Assembly: GCF_028532725.1 (NCBI RefSeq)
Contig: NZ_JAQKGU010000015.1
Coordinates: 1-43,902, forward strand
Source of the DNA: Desulfovibrio sp. Fe33
Lineage (GTDB): Bacteria > Desulfobacterota > Desulfovibrionia > Desulfovibrionales > Desulfovibrionaceae
DNA: 43,902 nucleotides
Direction: 5' to 3'
The notes under the pieces are model-generated. The model did no database searches. It had not been told where the DNA came from and saw only the letters and a program-made list of their open reading frames with translations. Every line of letters starts with the position of its first letter. The stretch's first letter is position 1. Both the position numbers and the translations under genes were made by a program. Positions 17,417 through 25,593 of this stretch are shown here, one piece after another.

Positions 17417-18650
17417 GGAATCCCGCCGGGGCTCCACCAGCGCCATCATGGCTCTGCTGCTCCCCATCCTTCTGGGGGTGGCGGGCATAGCTGTGGACAT
17501 GGGCAACATGTATATGACCCACACCAAGCTCCAGGCCTCAGTGGACGCCGGCGCACTGGCCGGAAGCCTGCAACTGCCCTACGACCCCGACCTGACTCGG
17601 GGCATCGTGAACCAGGCCGTAAGGGACATGGTCGCCGCGAACATGGAAGGCGCCGAGGTCACGAGCATCTCGGCGGGCACCGAAATCCGCAGCGTCAAAG
17701 TCACGGCCCGGGCCGAAGTCAACATGCTGCTCATGGAGGTGCTCGGCCTCGCCGACCAGGAAGTCCAGGCCAGCGCCGTCGCGGGCTTCAACAAGCTCGA
17801 AGTGGTCTTCGTCATCGACAACTCCGGCTCCATGCGCGGCACGCCCATCACGCTGGTCAGGCAGGCGTCCGTCGAGCTGACCGACCTGCTCATCCCGGAC
17901 GGAGCCACGCCCGACACCAAGGTCGGCCTGGTGCCCTTCCGGGGAAAAATTCGCCTCGCCTCGGCCGTGGACGGCCACACCGCGGGCTGCCAGAACGCGG
18001 ACGGCTCGCTCAACACGGGCATCCACGAAGACTTCATGGATGAATACAACGCCCTGCCGTACTACATCAAATACAACATCCCCCTGGATACCTGCTCCAG
18101 CATTCCGACCGTGCAGGCGCTCAGCCAGAACAAGAACGAAATCGTCCAGGCCATCGACTCCCAGACCGCCCTGGGCGCGGCCTCCGGCACGCTCATTTCG
18201 GAAGGCATCAAGTGGGGACGGAACCTCCTGACCCCGGAACCGCCCTTCACTCAGGCAGGCAGCAAGGAGGACTTCCGTAAAATCATGATCGTGCTCACCG
18301 ACGGCGACACCGAGGACGGCGAGTGCGGCGGTCCCTACCGCGCCTCCTACCGGCCCAACGTGTACTGGACCAACGCCTACTACGGCATGGGTGTCGAAAC
18401 CGCGCACTGCGAGGACGGCGGCGTCCTGAACCAGGAGACCCTGGACGAGGCCCAGGCGGCCAAGGATGCGGGCATCGAAATCTTCACCATCCGCTTCGGC
18501 ACTTCGGACAACGTCGACATCGCGCTCATGAAGCAGATCGCCTCGAGTAAGGAAGGGACCGACGACCACTACTTCGACGCCCCGTCCGTGTACGACATTC
18601 CCGACATCTTCAAGCAGATCGGCAAGCAACTCGGCTGGCGGCTGCTGTAA
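17385..18650 (+). CDS. tadG: TadG-like pilus protein with von Willebrand factor A domain
   Basis: 421 residues if started at TTG 17385. The start is uncertain: ATG 17319 has GAGG six bases upstream but overlaps tadE by 98 bases, and ATG 17448 falls inside the membrane helix. The N-terminus has the TadG pattern RRGSTSAIMALLLPILLGVA followed by VDMGNMYMTHTKLQASVDAGALAG. A VWA domain follows with an intact metal-ion-dependent adhesion site (VVFVIDNSGSMRG) and a later MIVLTDGDTEDGECGG. Several Cys residues are scattered in the VWA insertions. It is probably a membrane-anchored periplasmic component, possibly adhesive. Confidence 0.85.
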   Translation: MSRRQPCRFPRESRRGSTSAIMALLLPILLGVAGIAVDMGNMYMTHTKLQASVDAGALAGSLQLPYDPDLTRGIVNQAVRDMVAANMEGAEVTSISAGTEIRSVKVTARAEVNMLLMEVLGLADQEVQASAVAGFNKLEVVFVIDNSGSMRGTPITLVRQASVELTDLLIPDGATPDTKVGLVPFRGKIRLASAVDGHTAGCQNADGSLNTGIHEDFMDEYNALPYYIKYNIPLDTCSSIPTVQALSQNKNEIVQAIDSQTALGAASGTLISEGIKWGRNLLTPEPPFTQAGSKEDFRKIMIVLTDGDTEDGECGGPYRASYRPNVYWTNAYYGMGVETAHCEDGGVLNQETLDEAQAAKDAGIEIFTIRFGTSDNVDIALMKQIASSKEGTDDHYFDAPSVYDIPDIFKQIGKQLGWRLL

Positions 18651-18664
18651 GGGAGGTTTGAGTC

Positions 18665-19129
18665 ATGCGCAACAATCGAAAGAACTCCCGCCGAGGCCTG
18701 GCCGCCGTGGAAACGGCTCTGATCCTGCCCATCATGTTCATGCTGGTGATGGCCGTGATCGAAGGCGGCAATGCCGTCTACGCATGGGTGACGGTGCAAA
18801 AGGCTGCCCAGCTCGGCTCACGCTACGCGGCAACGGGCCGGGGAGCCGACGAAGGCACCCGGCTGGCCGACATCATCAAGGCGACCGAAGCGGGCCTGAC
18901 CACGCTGGACTCGGCCAACGCCAGGATCACGGTCCGTTCCTGGCCCGATCTGACGGCCAGCGGAGACGGCATCGACAACGATCCGGGCGCGCCCTGCCAG
19001 TTGGCGGAAGTGGCCGTGGTCTACGACTACAAGCCCTTCACCCCCCTCGTCAGCCCGCTGCTTCCCGAGACCATCCCTCTCCGGGGATTCGACCGCAAGG
19101 TCAACGAACCCTGGAAGCCGTGCGAGTAA
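18665..19129 (+). CDS. Second TadE/TadF-family pseudopilin
   Basis: 154 residues; ATG 18665 is preceded by GGGAGG. Leader MRNNRKNSRRG, then LAAVETALILPIMFMLVMAV, the TadE-type helix with Glu at +5; then VQKAAQLGSRYAATGRG and a beta-rich end. It may take the TadF role. It is the last gene of the plus tad arm and is followed by a terminator. Confidence 0.85.
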   Translation: MRNNRKNSRRGLAAVETALILPIMFMLVMAVIEGGNAVYAWVTVQKAAQLGSRYAATGRGADEGTRLADIIKATEAGLTTLDSANARITVRSWPDLTASGDGIDNDPGAPCQLAEVAVVYDYKPFTPLVSPLLPETIPLRGFDRKVNEPWKPCE

Positions 19130-19150
19130 TCATCGCCGCGACCCGTCAGC

Positions 19151-19176
19151 AAAAGGCCCCTTTCCGGGGCCTTTTT
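19151..19176 (+). terminator. Terminator of the tadE-tadG arm
   Basis: Stem AAAGGCCCC / GGGGCCTTT with a short loop and TTTTT, 22 bases after the stop codon at 19129. Confidence 0.85.
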
Positions 19177-19293
19177 ACTGCCCGAGCGCAACTCGAAACA
19201 ATAATTGGTATTGATATACGACACGACCTGCCTTAATCTGGGTGCATCGATATTTCAAATCATGCAAACCCATCAACAAGGGAGATTCGAGTC

Positions 19294-20022
19294 TTGGACG
19301 ACTATCCGGCCATTCTGGGCGTGTACTCGCTGCAAATCGAAGCCGACGTGGGATCCGGCCACACTTCGGCGAAACACGCCAACATCACATACTGGTATGC
19401 CCGACAGCTTTCTCCCGAGCAGTTCGAAATCCAGCCCCTGAACGCCCACCACGTTCCCTCCGGAGTGCGCAGCGTCCTCGGCGAGCTCGACTTTCTCCGC
19501 CAGTACACCCCGGAACCGACTTACTACCGGGTGCACACCGTCCCGGCCCTGGAAACCCTCAAGCGTAAGATCGAAATGGGCCAGGAAGCCTTTTCCAAGG
19601 GCAACCTGGATGAAGCCGAACGGCAGTTCCTCAAGGCCCTGATGATCGACGACAAGAACATCGACGCCAATTACGGGTTGGGCGAGGTCTACTCCGAGAA
19701 AAAACAATTCGACAAGCTCAAGAAGGTCCTCGACACCCTGCTCGGCCTGGACGAGGCCTTCACCTTCGAGTTCCGCCAGAAGTTCAACTCCTTCGGCATC
19801 TCCCTGCGCAAGAACGGCCACTACGACGAGTCCATCCGCTACTACGAGAAATCCCTCGAGATCGTGAACACCGATGAAAACGTCTACTTCAACCTCGCCC
19901 GCGTCTACTACGAAAAAGGGCGCAACGACTACTGCATGGACAACCTCGAACAGGCGCTGAAAATCAACCCCGCCTTTATCGAAGCGCAAAAATTTCTCAA
20001 TTATTGCCGGAAGCACGCCTGA
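19294..20022 (+). CDS. TPR-repeat protein
   Basis: 242 residues from TTG 19294, supported by AAGGGAGA about 8 bases upstream and the lack of a better start. The first ~85 residues are a non-repeat domain containing HANITYWYARQLSPEQFEIQPL. TPR units follow (ALETLKRKIEMGQEAFSKGNLDEAERQFLKAL, IDANYGLGEVYSEKKQFDKL, FNSFGISLRKNGHYDESIRYYEKSLEI, VYFNLARVYYEKGRNDYCMDNLEQAL). There is no signal peptide, so it is cytoplasmic. Such proteins in this group are often encoded alone; it is probably a protein-interaction scaffold. The partner is unknown. Confidence 0.8.
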   Translation: MDDYPAILGVYSLQIEADVGSGHTSAKHANITYWYARQLSPEQFEIQPLNAHHVPSGVRSVLGELDFLRQYTPEPTYYRVHTVPALETLKRKIEMGQEAFSKGNLDEAERQFLKALMIDDKNIDANYGLGEVYSEKKQFDKLKKVLDTLLGLDEAFTFEFRQKFNSFGISLRKNGHYDESIRYYEKSLEIVNTDENVYFNLARVYYEKGRNDYCMDNLEQALKINPAFIEAQKFLNYCRKHA

Positions 20023-20065
20023 TCCGCGATCCTGCGTTCGATTTTCCGACCTCCCGCCTCTTGCC

Positions 20066-20110
20066 AATCATGCCCATATGGTTACTTATAACGTATGTTC
20101 ATGCATGATT
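20066..20110. promoter_or_regulatory. Inverted repeat upstream of the small Cys ORF
   Basis: AATCATGC (20066-20073) and GCATGATT (20103-20110) form a perfect 8-bp inverted repeat around an AT-rich core with a TATAAC element. It could be a promoter/operator region; no -35 match is convincing. Confidence 0.35.
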
Positions 20111-20160
20111 AGCCCGGCCGTCATGCCGGGTCGGTAGATACTCCAACCACGGAGGACACT

Positions 20161-20280
20161 ATGCCCAACATGGATTACCCCGGACCGTGCCTCTCCTGCA
20201 TCGACCACAGCTGCGGACTGTGGGACGAGAACATCACGGAGAGCAAGGACGAACATAAGGACGATGAAGACCGCAACTGA
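20161..20280 (+). CDS. Small 39-residue Cys-containing protein
   Basis: The ORF is preceded by GGAGG at ideal spacing and followed by a strong terminator 26 bases after the stop, so it looks like a genuine short transcript. The product has PCLSCIDHSCGLW (CxxC then a third Cys) and a very acidic/Lys tail ESKDEHKDDEDRN. Three Cys with a His suggest a metal or redox site. Unrecognised family. Confidence 0.6.
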   Translation: MPNMDYPGPCLSCIDHSCGLWDENITESKDEHKDDEDRN

Positions 20281-20306
20281 CAACCCTGCTCGATACACAG
20301 ACAATG

Positions 20307-20339
20307 AAAAGGCCCGGACAAATGTCCGGGCCTTTTTTT
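20307..20339 (+). terminator. Terminator after the small Cys ORF
   Basis: A long stem AAAAGGCCCGGACA / TGTCCGGGCCTTTT with an AA loop, continuing into more T residues. Confidence 0.9.
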
Positions 20340-20341
20340 GC

Positions 20342-20410
20342 GCCTCCGGCGGCCGGGGGAAGGGGAAGGAAAAACCTTTCGGTGAAAGGTTCTTTCCTTC
20401 CCCTTCCCCC
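20342..20410. repeat. Dispersed hairpin repeat, copy 1
   Basis: Begins GCCTCCGGCGGCCGGGGG. From 20355 to 20410 it forms a near-perfect hairpin with ~26-base arms (GGGGGAAGGGGAAGG... against ...CCTTCCCCTTCCCCC, loop GGTG). The first 25 bases recur exactly at 43775-43799, again directly after a terminator. Confidence 0.8.
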
Positions 20411-20525
20411 GGACCCCCAACCCCATCCTTTTCCAAAGCTTTTTATGCCGCTTCGCGGAGAGATGCCCACCCTACGGTCATCATCCTGCAAAAAAACGCC
20501 GCTCACACGGCATAGTTATCTATGC

Positions 20526-20945
20526 CAGCCTCTTTATTTTGGAGCGATTCGGGGCGGCGCAGCAACCCCGACAGTGGCTCTCCGCGCCAGGAATGCCACT
20601 GCCCCCCCCCTAGCCTCTTCTCTCACATGGAGCGATTCGGAGCGGCGCAGCAACCCCGACAGCGACTCTCCGCGCCAGGAATGCCACTGCATCCCCCTAG
20701 CCTCTTCTCTCACATGGAGCGATTCGGGGCGGCGCAGCAACCCCGACAGTGGCTCTCCGCGCCAGGAATGCCACTGCACCCCCCTAGCCTCTTCTCTCTC
20801 ATGGAGCGATTCGGGGCGGCGCAGCAACCCCGACAGTGGCTCTCCGCGCCAGGAATGCCACTGCACCCCCCTAGCCTCTTCTCTCACATGGAGCGATTCG
20901 GGGCGGCGCAGCCACCCCGACAGCGGCTCTCCGCGCCAGGAATAG
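20526..20945. repeat. Five tandem 87-bp repeats with internal hairpins
   Basis: The landmark GGAGCGATTCGG recurs at 20541, 20629, 20716, 20803 and 20890, a period of 88 then 87 bases. The first unit is degenerate at its left edge and the last stops short. Intact units contain two dyads: TCGGGG-N11-CCCCGA and CAGTGGC-N16-GCCACTG. Because 87 is a multiple of three, frames stay open through the array on both strands, but none has codon character or a plausible start; I regard it as non-coding. Confidence 0.85.
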
Positions 20946-21066
20946 GCTTGGGAGAGTGGGGTAGCTGTGCATTTTCTCCAGGGGGGGCTTTCACCGCAGC
21001 GTAGCCGTCTACGTGAGGAGGAAAGCGCCCCTGGAAAAATGTGCAGATGCCCCGCTATCCCAAGCC
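20945..21066. repeat. Long imperfect inverted repeat
   Basis: Arm 20945-20992 (GGCTTGGGAGAGTGGGG... to GGGCTTTC) pairs imperfectly with arm 21021-21066 (GAAAGCGCCCCTGG... to ATCCCAAGCC), with a small CGTA / TACG stem in the loop. It abuts the tandem array on one side and the last permease gene of the galactose operon on the other, so it may cap that transcript. Confidence 0.75.
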
Positions 21067-21092
21067 GCGCCCCGCGCCAAGCCCTACTCCTC

Positions 21093-21920
21093 CTATTCTT
21101 TCACAGAGCCTGCGAGAAGGCCGCGAATGAAGTAGCGTCCGAGGAAGATGTAAATAGCCAACACGGGCAGGGCCGCCATAATGGAACCGGCCATGGGCAG
21201 GTTCCAGGTCACGGCCTGGCCTCCGGCCAGATTGGCCAGGCCCACGGTGATGGGATTGGCCGTATGCCGGGTCAGGCAGATGCCCCACAGGAATTCGTTC
21301 CAGATCTGGGTGAACTGCCACAGGGATGTGACCACGAAGCCAGGGATGGACAAGGGGAAGACTATACGCAGATAGATGGAGAAGAAGCCCGCGCCGTCCA
21401 GCCTCGCCGACTCGATGAGGGCGGTGGGAATTTGCGCGTAAAAGTTTCGGAAGATGAGCGAGGTGATGGGCAGTCCGTAAACGATATGGGCCAGAATCAA
21501 CCCGGGAAGGCCGCCGTAGAGATTCATGGCCCGAAGGGTCTGAAAGAGCGGAATAAGGATGACCTGATACGGGATGAACATGCCGAACAGGAACAGCGTG
21601 AAGATGACCTCCGACCCCTTGAACTGCCACTTGGAAAAAACGTAGCCGTTGAGGGAGCCGAGCATCGTGGAGCCTATGGTGGCGCAGATGGTCAGGATGA
21701 TGGAGTTGATGAAATCGGGCTTCAGCTTCTCGATGGCCTGGGAGAAGCTGGACCAGTTGATGACGGACGGCCATTCCCAGGCCGAGGGCAGACTGATGTC
21801 CGCAGGCATCTTCAGGGCCGTCACGGCCGCCATGTAGGCGGGCATGAGAAAAAAGAGCGCGAGCAGGACCAGGGTTCCGTAGAGAAACACGCTGCCAAGG
21901 GTGAATTTACGGGTAATCAT
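21093..21920 (-). CDS. Sugar ABC transporter permease (MalG type)
   Basis: 275 residues, six predicted helices. The ABC-permease EAA loop is visible in [25 protein letters not shown], followed by [21 protein letters not shown]. It forms the inner-membrane channel of a CUT1-type sugar importer together with the upstream permease, whose stop codon directly abuts this start. Last gene of the galactose operon. The substrate (galactose or a galactoside) is inferred from neighbours. Confidence 0.92.
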   Translation of the reverse strand: MITRKFTLGSVFLYGTLVLLALFFLMPAYMAAVTALKMPADISLPSAWEWPSVINWSSFSQAIEKLKPDFINSIILTICATIGSTMLGSLNGYVFSKWQFKGSEVIFTLFLFGMFIPYQVILIPLFQTLRAMNLYGGLPGLILAHIVYGLPITSLIFRNFYAQIPTALIESARLDGAGFFSIYLRIVFPLSIPGFVVTSLWQFTQIWNEFLWGICLTRHTANPITVGLANLAGGQAVTWNLPMAGSIMAALPVLAIYIFLGRYFIRGLLAGSVKE

Positions 21921-23039
21921 CTAGTGCCTCCCCCGCTGCCGGTACTGGCCGATAAGATAAGGCACGATGAACATGGCCGCGATGAGGAAAAGGACGATGG
22001 CGATGGCCGCGCCCTTGGCGAAATCATTGGCCCGGAAGGTCGTCAGATACATGGTCAGCGCGGGGTGGCCGGTGGCGGCGTTGTCAGGTCCGGTCATGGC
22101 GAAGATCAGGTCGAACATCTTCAACGAGATGTGCGAAAGGATAATGACCGCTGAAATGGTGATAGGCTTGAGCATGGGGATGGCCACATGCCTGTAGTAG
22201 CCCGCCTGGGACGCGCCGTCGAGCATGGCCGCGTCGCGCAGGTCCTGGGAAATGCCGTTGAACCCGGCGAGATAGAGGGCCATCGTATAGCCTGAATACT
22301 GCCAGATGGTGGCCATGATGATTCCAAGGGTCGCCAGGTTGAAGCCGTGCTCCTCCTCCATAAACAGGGCGTCCGGGATGATGTCGCCGAAGAGCCAGAC
22401 AAAAGCCCCCAGCGCGATGCCGGGAACGAGCAACCGCTTTATGGCCTTGGACTGGTCCTTCCGGAGCATGTAGATGCCCGTCAGGATCAGGGCGAAAGCG
22501 ACGAAGGAGACCAGGATGCGCAGAATGTCCTGCCAGTTGAAGACCAGCACGGCCGACTGGCTGGACAGCCACTTGAAAGTCAGAGGCTCGAAACCGAAAT
22601 ATTTGGGCAGGACGTTGACTCCGCCCTGGGGAGCGAGCAGCCACCGCCAGATGGTTCCGGAAACGATGAAGGACAGGGACATGGGATAGAGGAAGATCGT
22701 CCGCAACACATCCTCGCCCTTGGGCTTCTGATCGAGCAGGATGGCGATGAACATGCCGAGCCCCACGGCCCCGGCCAACAGCATGACCGAATAATAGACC
22801 GCGTTGACCAAATCCTGGCGGAATCCGCCGCCCAGAAACCCGGTGAACAGATCGACGTAGTTCTCCAGTCCGACGAAATTTTTCTGGGGGTCCAGCGCCA
22901 GCGATCCCACGCCGCCCCAGTCGGTCATGGAGGTCCAGATGGTGTTGCCGATAAACCCGTAGACGAAAACGCCGATGAGGATCATGGACGGAAGCAGCGT
23001 CAGGAACGCTTTCCACTTGTCGCGCGAGGCTTCCCGCAT
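21921..23039 (-). CDS. Sugar ABC transporter permease (MalF type), with extra segment
   Basis: 372 residues from ATG 23039; the TTG 12 bases upstream is less likely. The EAA loop is DLRDAAMLDGASQAGYYRHVAIPML. Typical CUT1 permeases of this type are about 300 residues. Here an additional stretch between the conserved helices (DILRILVSFVAFALILTGIYML ... RLLVPGIALGAFVWLFGD) adds hydrophobic segments and a short loop. It resembles the longer permeases of glucose/mannose-type importers. It pairs with the MalG-type permease. Confidence 0.9.
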   Translation of the reverse strand: MREASRDKWKAFLTLLPSMILIGVFVYGFIGNTIWTSMTDWGGVGSLALDPQKNFVGLENYVDLFTGFLGGGFRQDLVNAVYYSVMLLAGAVGLGMFIAILLDQKPKGEDVLRTIFLYPMSLSFIVSGTIWRWLLAPQGGVNVLPKYFGFEPLTFKWLSSQSAVLVFNWQDILRILVSFVAFALILTGIYMLRKDQSKAIKRLLVPGIALGAFVWLFGDIIPDALFMEEEHGFNLATLGIIMATIWQYSGYTMALYLAGFNGISQDLRDAAMLDGASQAGYYRHVAIPMLKPITISAVIILSHISLKMFDLIFAMTGPDNAATGHPALTMYLTTFRANDFAKGAAIAIVLFLIAAMFIVPYLIGQYRQRGRH

Positions 23040-23065
23040 AAGCAAATCCAATGAGTTAGGGCCGA

Positions 23066-23096
23066 CGCCGCGCCGGGGAGCCTCCCCGGCGCGGCG
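23066..23096 (-). other. Intercistronic hairpin after the binding-protein gene
   Basis: A perfect 13-bp GC stem (CGCCGCGCCGGGG / CCCCGGCGCGGCG, loop AGCCT) lies between the binding-protein gene and the first permease gene. The lack of a T-run suggests an mRNA-stabilising structure that raises binding-protein expression over the permeases. Confidence 0.65.
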
Positions 23097-23120
23097 CGCG
23101 GCCGTTTTGTTGTTACGCTC

Positions 23121-24377
23121 TTAAATCCCGGCCTTCTTGGCGAGCTGTGCGCAAGCCTTGGAGGCGGCCTGGGGGTTCTTGCTCTTCAGGAACATCTCCA
23201 TGATGGAGGCGAATCCGCCCATGAAGGTCTCGTTGGCGGCCACGCCGTGAGCCAGGGAGCCGACCACGCGGTCACCGGCCCAATCCTTGGCGGCGGACTT
23301 CAGGTAGTCGTTGTACTTGGACAGGTCGGAGTCCTTGCGCGCGGAGATGGAGCCCTTGAGCGGGTTGAAGGTGTCGGAGCCCTCGCTGGAGCCCAGGACC
23401 TTCAGCCAGGCGATGGCGTTGTCGCGATGCGGAGCGCCCTTGGGCAGGCCGAAGGAATCGGCGAGGAACATGAACTCGCCGGAGGTGCCCGGGGACGGGA
23501 CCCAGCCGTAGCCCTTGCCCGGCATGAGCTTCTTGGTGGTGGTCATGTAGCCCGCAGCCCAGTCGCCCATGATGTTGAAGGCGGCGCGGCCGTCAAGGAC
23601 CATGTCCGTGGCCTGCTGCCAGGACAGGGAGGAAGCGTCGCTGTTGGTGTACTGCAACACCTTGCCGAACAGTTCCCACGCCTTGACCACTTCGGGGGAA
23701 TCGAAGGACAGCTTGCCCGCCCACAGGGCGTCCCAATTGTCGGGGCCCATGGAGGCCAGGGCAATGGATTCCCACAGGTGGTTGGCAGTCCAGTTCTGGG
23801 CCATGGCCAGGGGCACAACGCCCTGCGCCTTCAGCTTCTCGGCAGCGGCGAAGAATTCATCCCAGGTCTTGGGAGCCTCGACGCCCCACTTAGCCAGGTT
23901 GGCGGGCACATACCACATCACGTTGGAGCGATGGATATTGACCGGCACGGACCAGATGCCGTTTTCGGTGCCGATGAGCTTGATGAGGCCTTCGGGGAAG
24001 ACGTCCATCCAGCCCTGCTCCTTGAACAGCGGAGTCAGGTCTTCCATGCGGTCGGCCTTGACCCAGGTGCCGATGAGTTCCTGGCCCGCGTGGACCTGGA
24101 AGGAATCCGGCGGCTCACCGCCGAGCATACGGGTCTTGAGGACCGCCTTGGCGTTGACGCCGGAACCGCCGGTCACGGTGGCGTTGATGACGTTCACGCC
24201 GGGATTCTGTTTCTTGTAGATGTCGATCAAAGCGGCGAGAGCCGGACCTTCGTCACCGGCCCACCAGGAAAAGATCTCCAAATCACCCTTCAGATCGCTT
24301 GCCTGGGCGGCTTGCGGAGCGCCGATCAGCAGTGCTGCCGCAAACACGATCAACATTTTCGCAAAAGCTTTTTTCAT
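23121..24377 (-). CDS. Periplasmic sugar-binding protein of ABC importer
   Basis: 418 residues; ATG 24377 has AGGAGGTA upstream, the strongest ribosome-binding site in the operon. Signal peptide [19 protein letters not shown]...AQA, then mature [20 protein letters not shown], typical of family 1 solute-binding proteins. Aromatics likely to stack on sugar include the WW after IFS and W in [13 protein letters not shown]. Overall it resembles glucose/galactose-type binding proteins. It delivers sugar to the two permeases; galactose is the expected ligand from context. Confidence 0.92.
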   Translation of the reverse strand: MKKAFAKMLIVFAAALLIGAPQAAQASDLKGDLEIFSWWAGDEGPALAALIDIYKKQNPGVNVINATVTGGSGVNAKAVLKTRMLGGEPPDSFQVHAGQELIGTWVKADRMEDLTPLFKEQGWMDVFPEGLIKLIGTENGIWSVPVNIHRSNVMWYVPANLAKWGVEAPKTWDEFFAAAEKLKAQGVVPLAMAQNWTANHLWESIALASMGPDNWDALWAGKLSFDSPEVVKAWELFGKVLQYTNSDASSLSWQQATDMVLDGRAAFNIMGDWAAGYMTTTKKLMPGKGYGWVPSPGTSGEFMFLADSFGLPKGAPHRDNAIAWLKVLGSSEGSDTFNPLKGSISARKDSDLSKYNDYLKSAAKDWAGDRVVGSLAHGVAANETFMGGFASIMEMFLKSKNPQAASKACAQLAKKAGI

Positions 24378-24392
24378 ACGTACCTCCTACAG

Positions 24393-24402
24393 GTTTGCAA
24401 AC
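24393..24402. promoter_or_regulatory. Palindrome ahead of the sugar-binding protein gene
   Basis: GTTTGCAAAC, a perfect 10-bp palindrome in the leader just before the ribosome-binding site. It uses the same half-sites (GTTTGC / GCAAAC) as the galT operator in a different arrangement, so it could be a second regulator site or chance. Confidence 0.3.
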
Positions 24403-24456
24403 TCAACTTCAGACAATCAATTATCAATTAAATCAAGTGGCTGTTAGGCCACAAAT

Positions 24457-25554
24457 TTAATAAATAGCCAACTGAGTCTCAGGGTCGAACAGGACCATGC
24501 GGTCGAATTCGAAGCCAATGGGGATGATCTCGCCGGGATGGGCCACCACGCGGCCCTCCACCTCGGCTATGAGCTTGTTTTCACCGTCCACGACGATTTC
24601 AAGATGTGAATGGCCGCCCAGGATTTCGGAGACAACCACCTCCCCGTGACACAGCCACTCCTCGGGCAGCTTGCTGATGCGGTCCCCCATCTTGATGGAA
24701 TCCGGGCGGATGCCCGCAAGCACGGGCTCGCCGTCCTTCATGGACTCGCACTTGCCGTCGACCACGGGGAACTTCGAAGGACCGGCCTGGACGAACCTTC
24801 TGCCGTCCTCCACGCGGAAAGTTCCTTTCAGGATGTTCATGGGCGGGTTGCCGATGAACTTGGCCACAAAGGCGTTGACGGGCCGCTCGAAGACCTCGAT
24901 GGGCGTGCCCACCTGCTGGATGTATCCGTCCTTGAGAATAACGATGCGGTCCGCCAGGGTCATGGCCTCGATCTGGTCGTGGGTGACGTAAATGGTCGTG
25001 GTCGCCAGCCGCAGGTGCATCTTGCGCAACTCCATGCGCATCTGGGTCCGCAACTGGGCGTCGAGGTTGGAAAGCGGCTCGTCGAACAGGAACACGTCCG
25101 GGTTGCGCACGATGGCCCGGCCCATGGCCACGCGCTGCCGCTGGCCGCCGGAAAGCTCGGAGGGTTTGCGGTCCAGGTACGGCATCAGTTCGAGAACCCG
25201 CGCGGCCTCCTCGACCTTGGCATCCACGTCGTTTCCGGTCTCCTTGCGCATCTTCAGAGAGAAGGACATGTTGTCGCGCACGGACATGTGCGGATACAGG
25301 GCGTAGTTCTGAAAGACCATGGCCACGTTGCGGTCCTTGGGCGAGACCTGGTTGACCACCCGGTCCCCGATGAGCACCTCGCCGCCGCTGATGGGCTCCA
25401 GTCCCGCGATCATGCGCAGCACAGTGGATTTACCGCAGCCGGACGGCCCGACCAGGACGATGAATTCGTTGTCTTCCACCTCCAGGTCAATGCCGTGAAC
25501 CACTTCCACGTCGCCGAACCGCTTGACCACATTCTTCAATTGCACATTCGCCAT
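24457..25554 (-). CDS. Sugar ABC transporter ATP-binding protein (MsmX/UgpC type)
   Basis: 365 residues from ATG 25554 (the frame opens at a TTG nine codons earlier). Walker A GPSGCGKST at 36-44, Q-loop MVFQNYALYPHM, signature LSGGQRQRVAMG, Walker B VFLFDEPLSNLD, switch His in IYVTHDQIEAMTLAD. The C-terminal ~130 residues form the TOBE-type regulatory domain of CUT1 ATPases (VLAGIRPDSIKM, GHSHLEIVVDGENKL). It energises the importer encoded next to it. Confidence 0.95.
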   Translation of the reverse strand: MANVQLKNVVKRFGDVEVVHGIDLEVEDNEFIVLVGPSGCGKSTVLRMIAGLEPISGGEVLIGDRVVNQVSPKDRNVAMVFQNYALYPHMSVRDNMSFSLKMRKETGNDVDAKVEEAARVLELMPYLDRKPSELSGGQRQRVAMGRAIVRNPDVFLFDEPLSNLDAQLRTQMRMELRKMHLRLATTTIYVTHDQIEAMTLADRIVILKDGYIQQVGTPIEVFERPVNAFVAKFIGNPPMNILKGTFRVEDGRRFVQAGPSKFPVVDGKCESMKDGEPVLAGIRPDSIKMGDRISKLPEEWLCHGEVVVSEILGGHSHLEIVVDGENKLIAEVEGRVVAHPGEIIPIGFEFDRMVLFDPETQLAIY

Positions 25555-25593
25555 ACTGTCCGTCTCTTTGTTTCGCTGCAAAACCGGATTGAG

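Noticed and set aside
20526..20945. CRISPR array
   Set aside because: Repeats are 87 bp and contiguous, without unique spacers, and no cas genes are present.
20304..21004. Repeat-containing 'proteins' across the 87-bp array
   Set aside because: Frames are open on both strands only because the period is a multiple of three; there is no start signal and no codon character.
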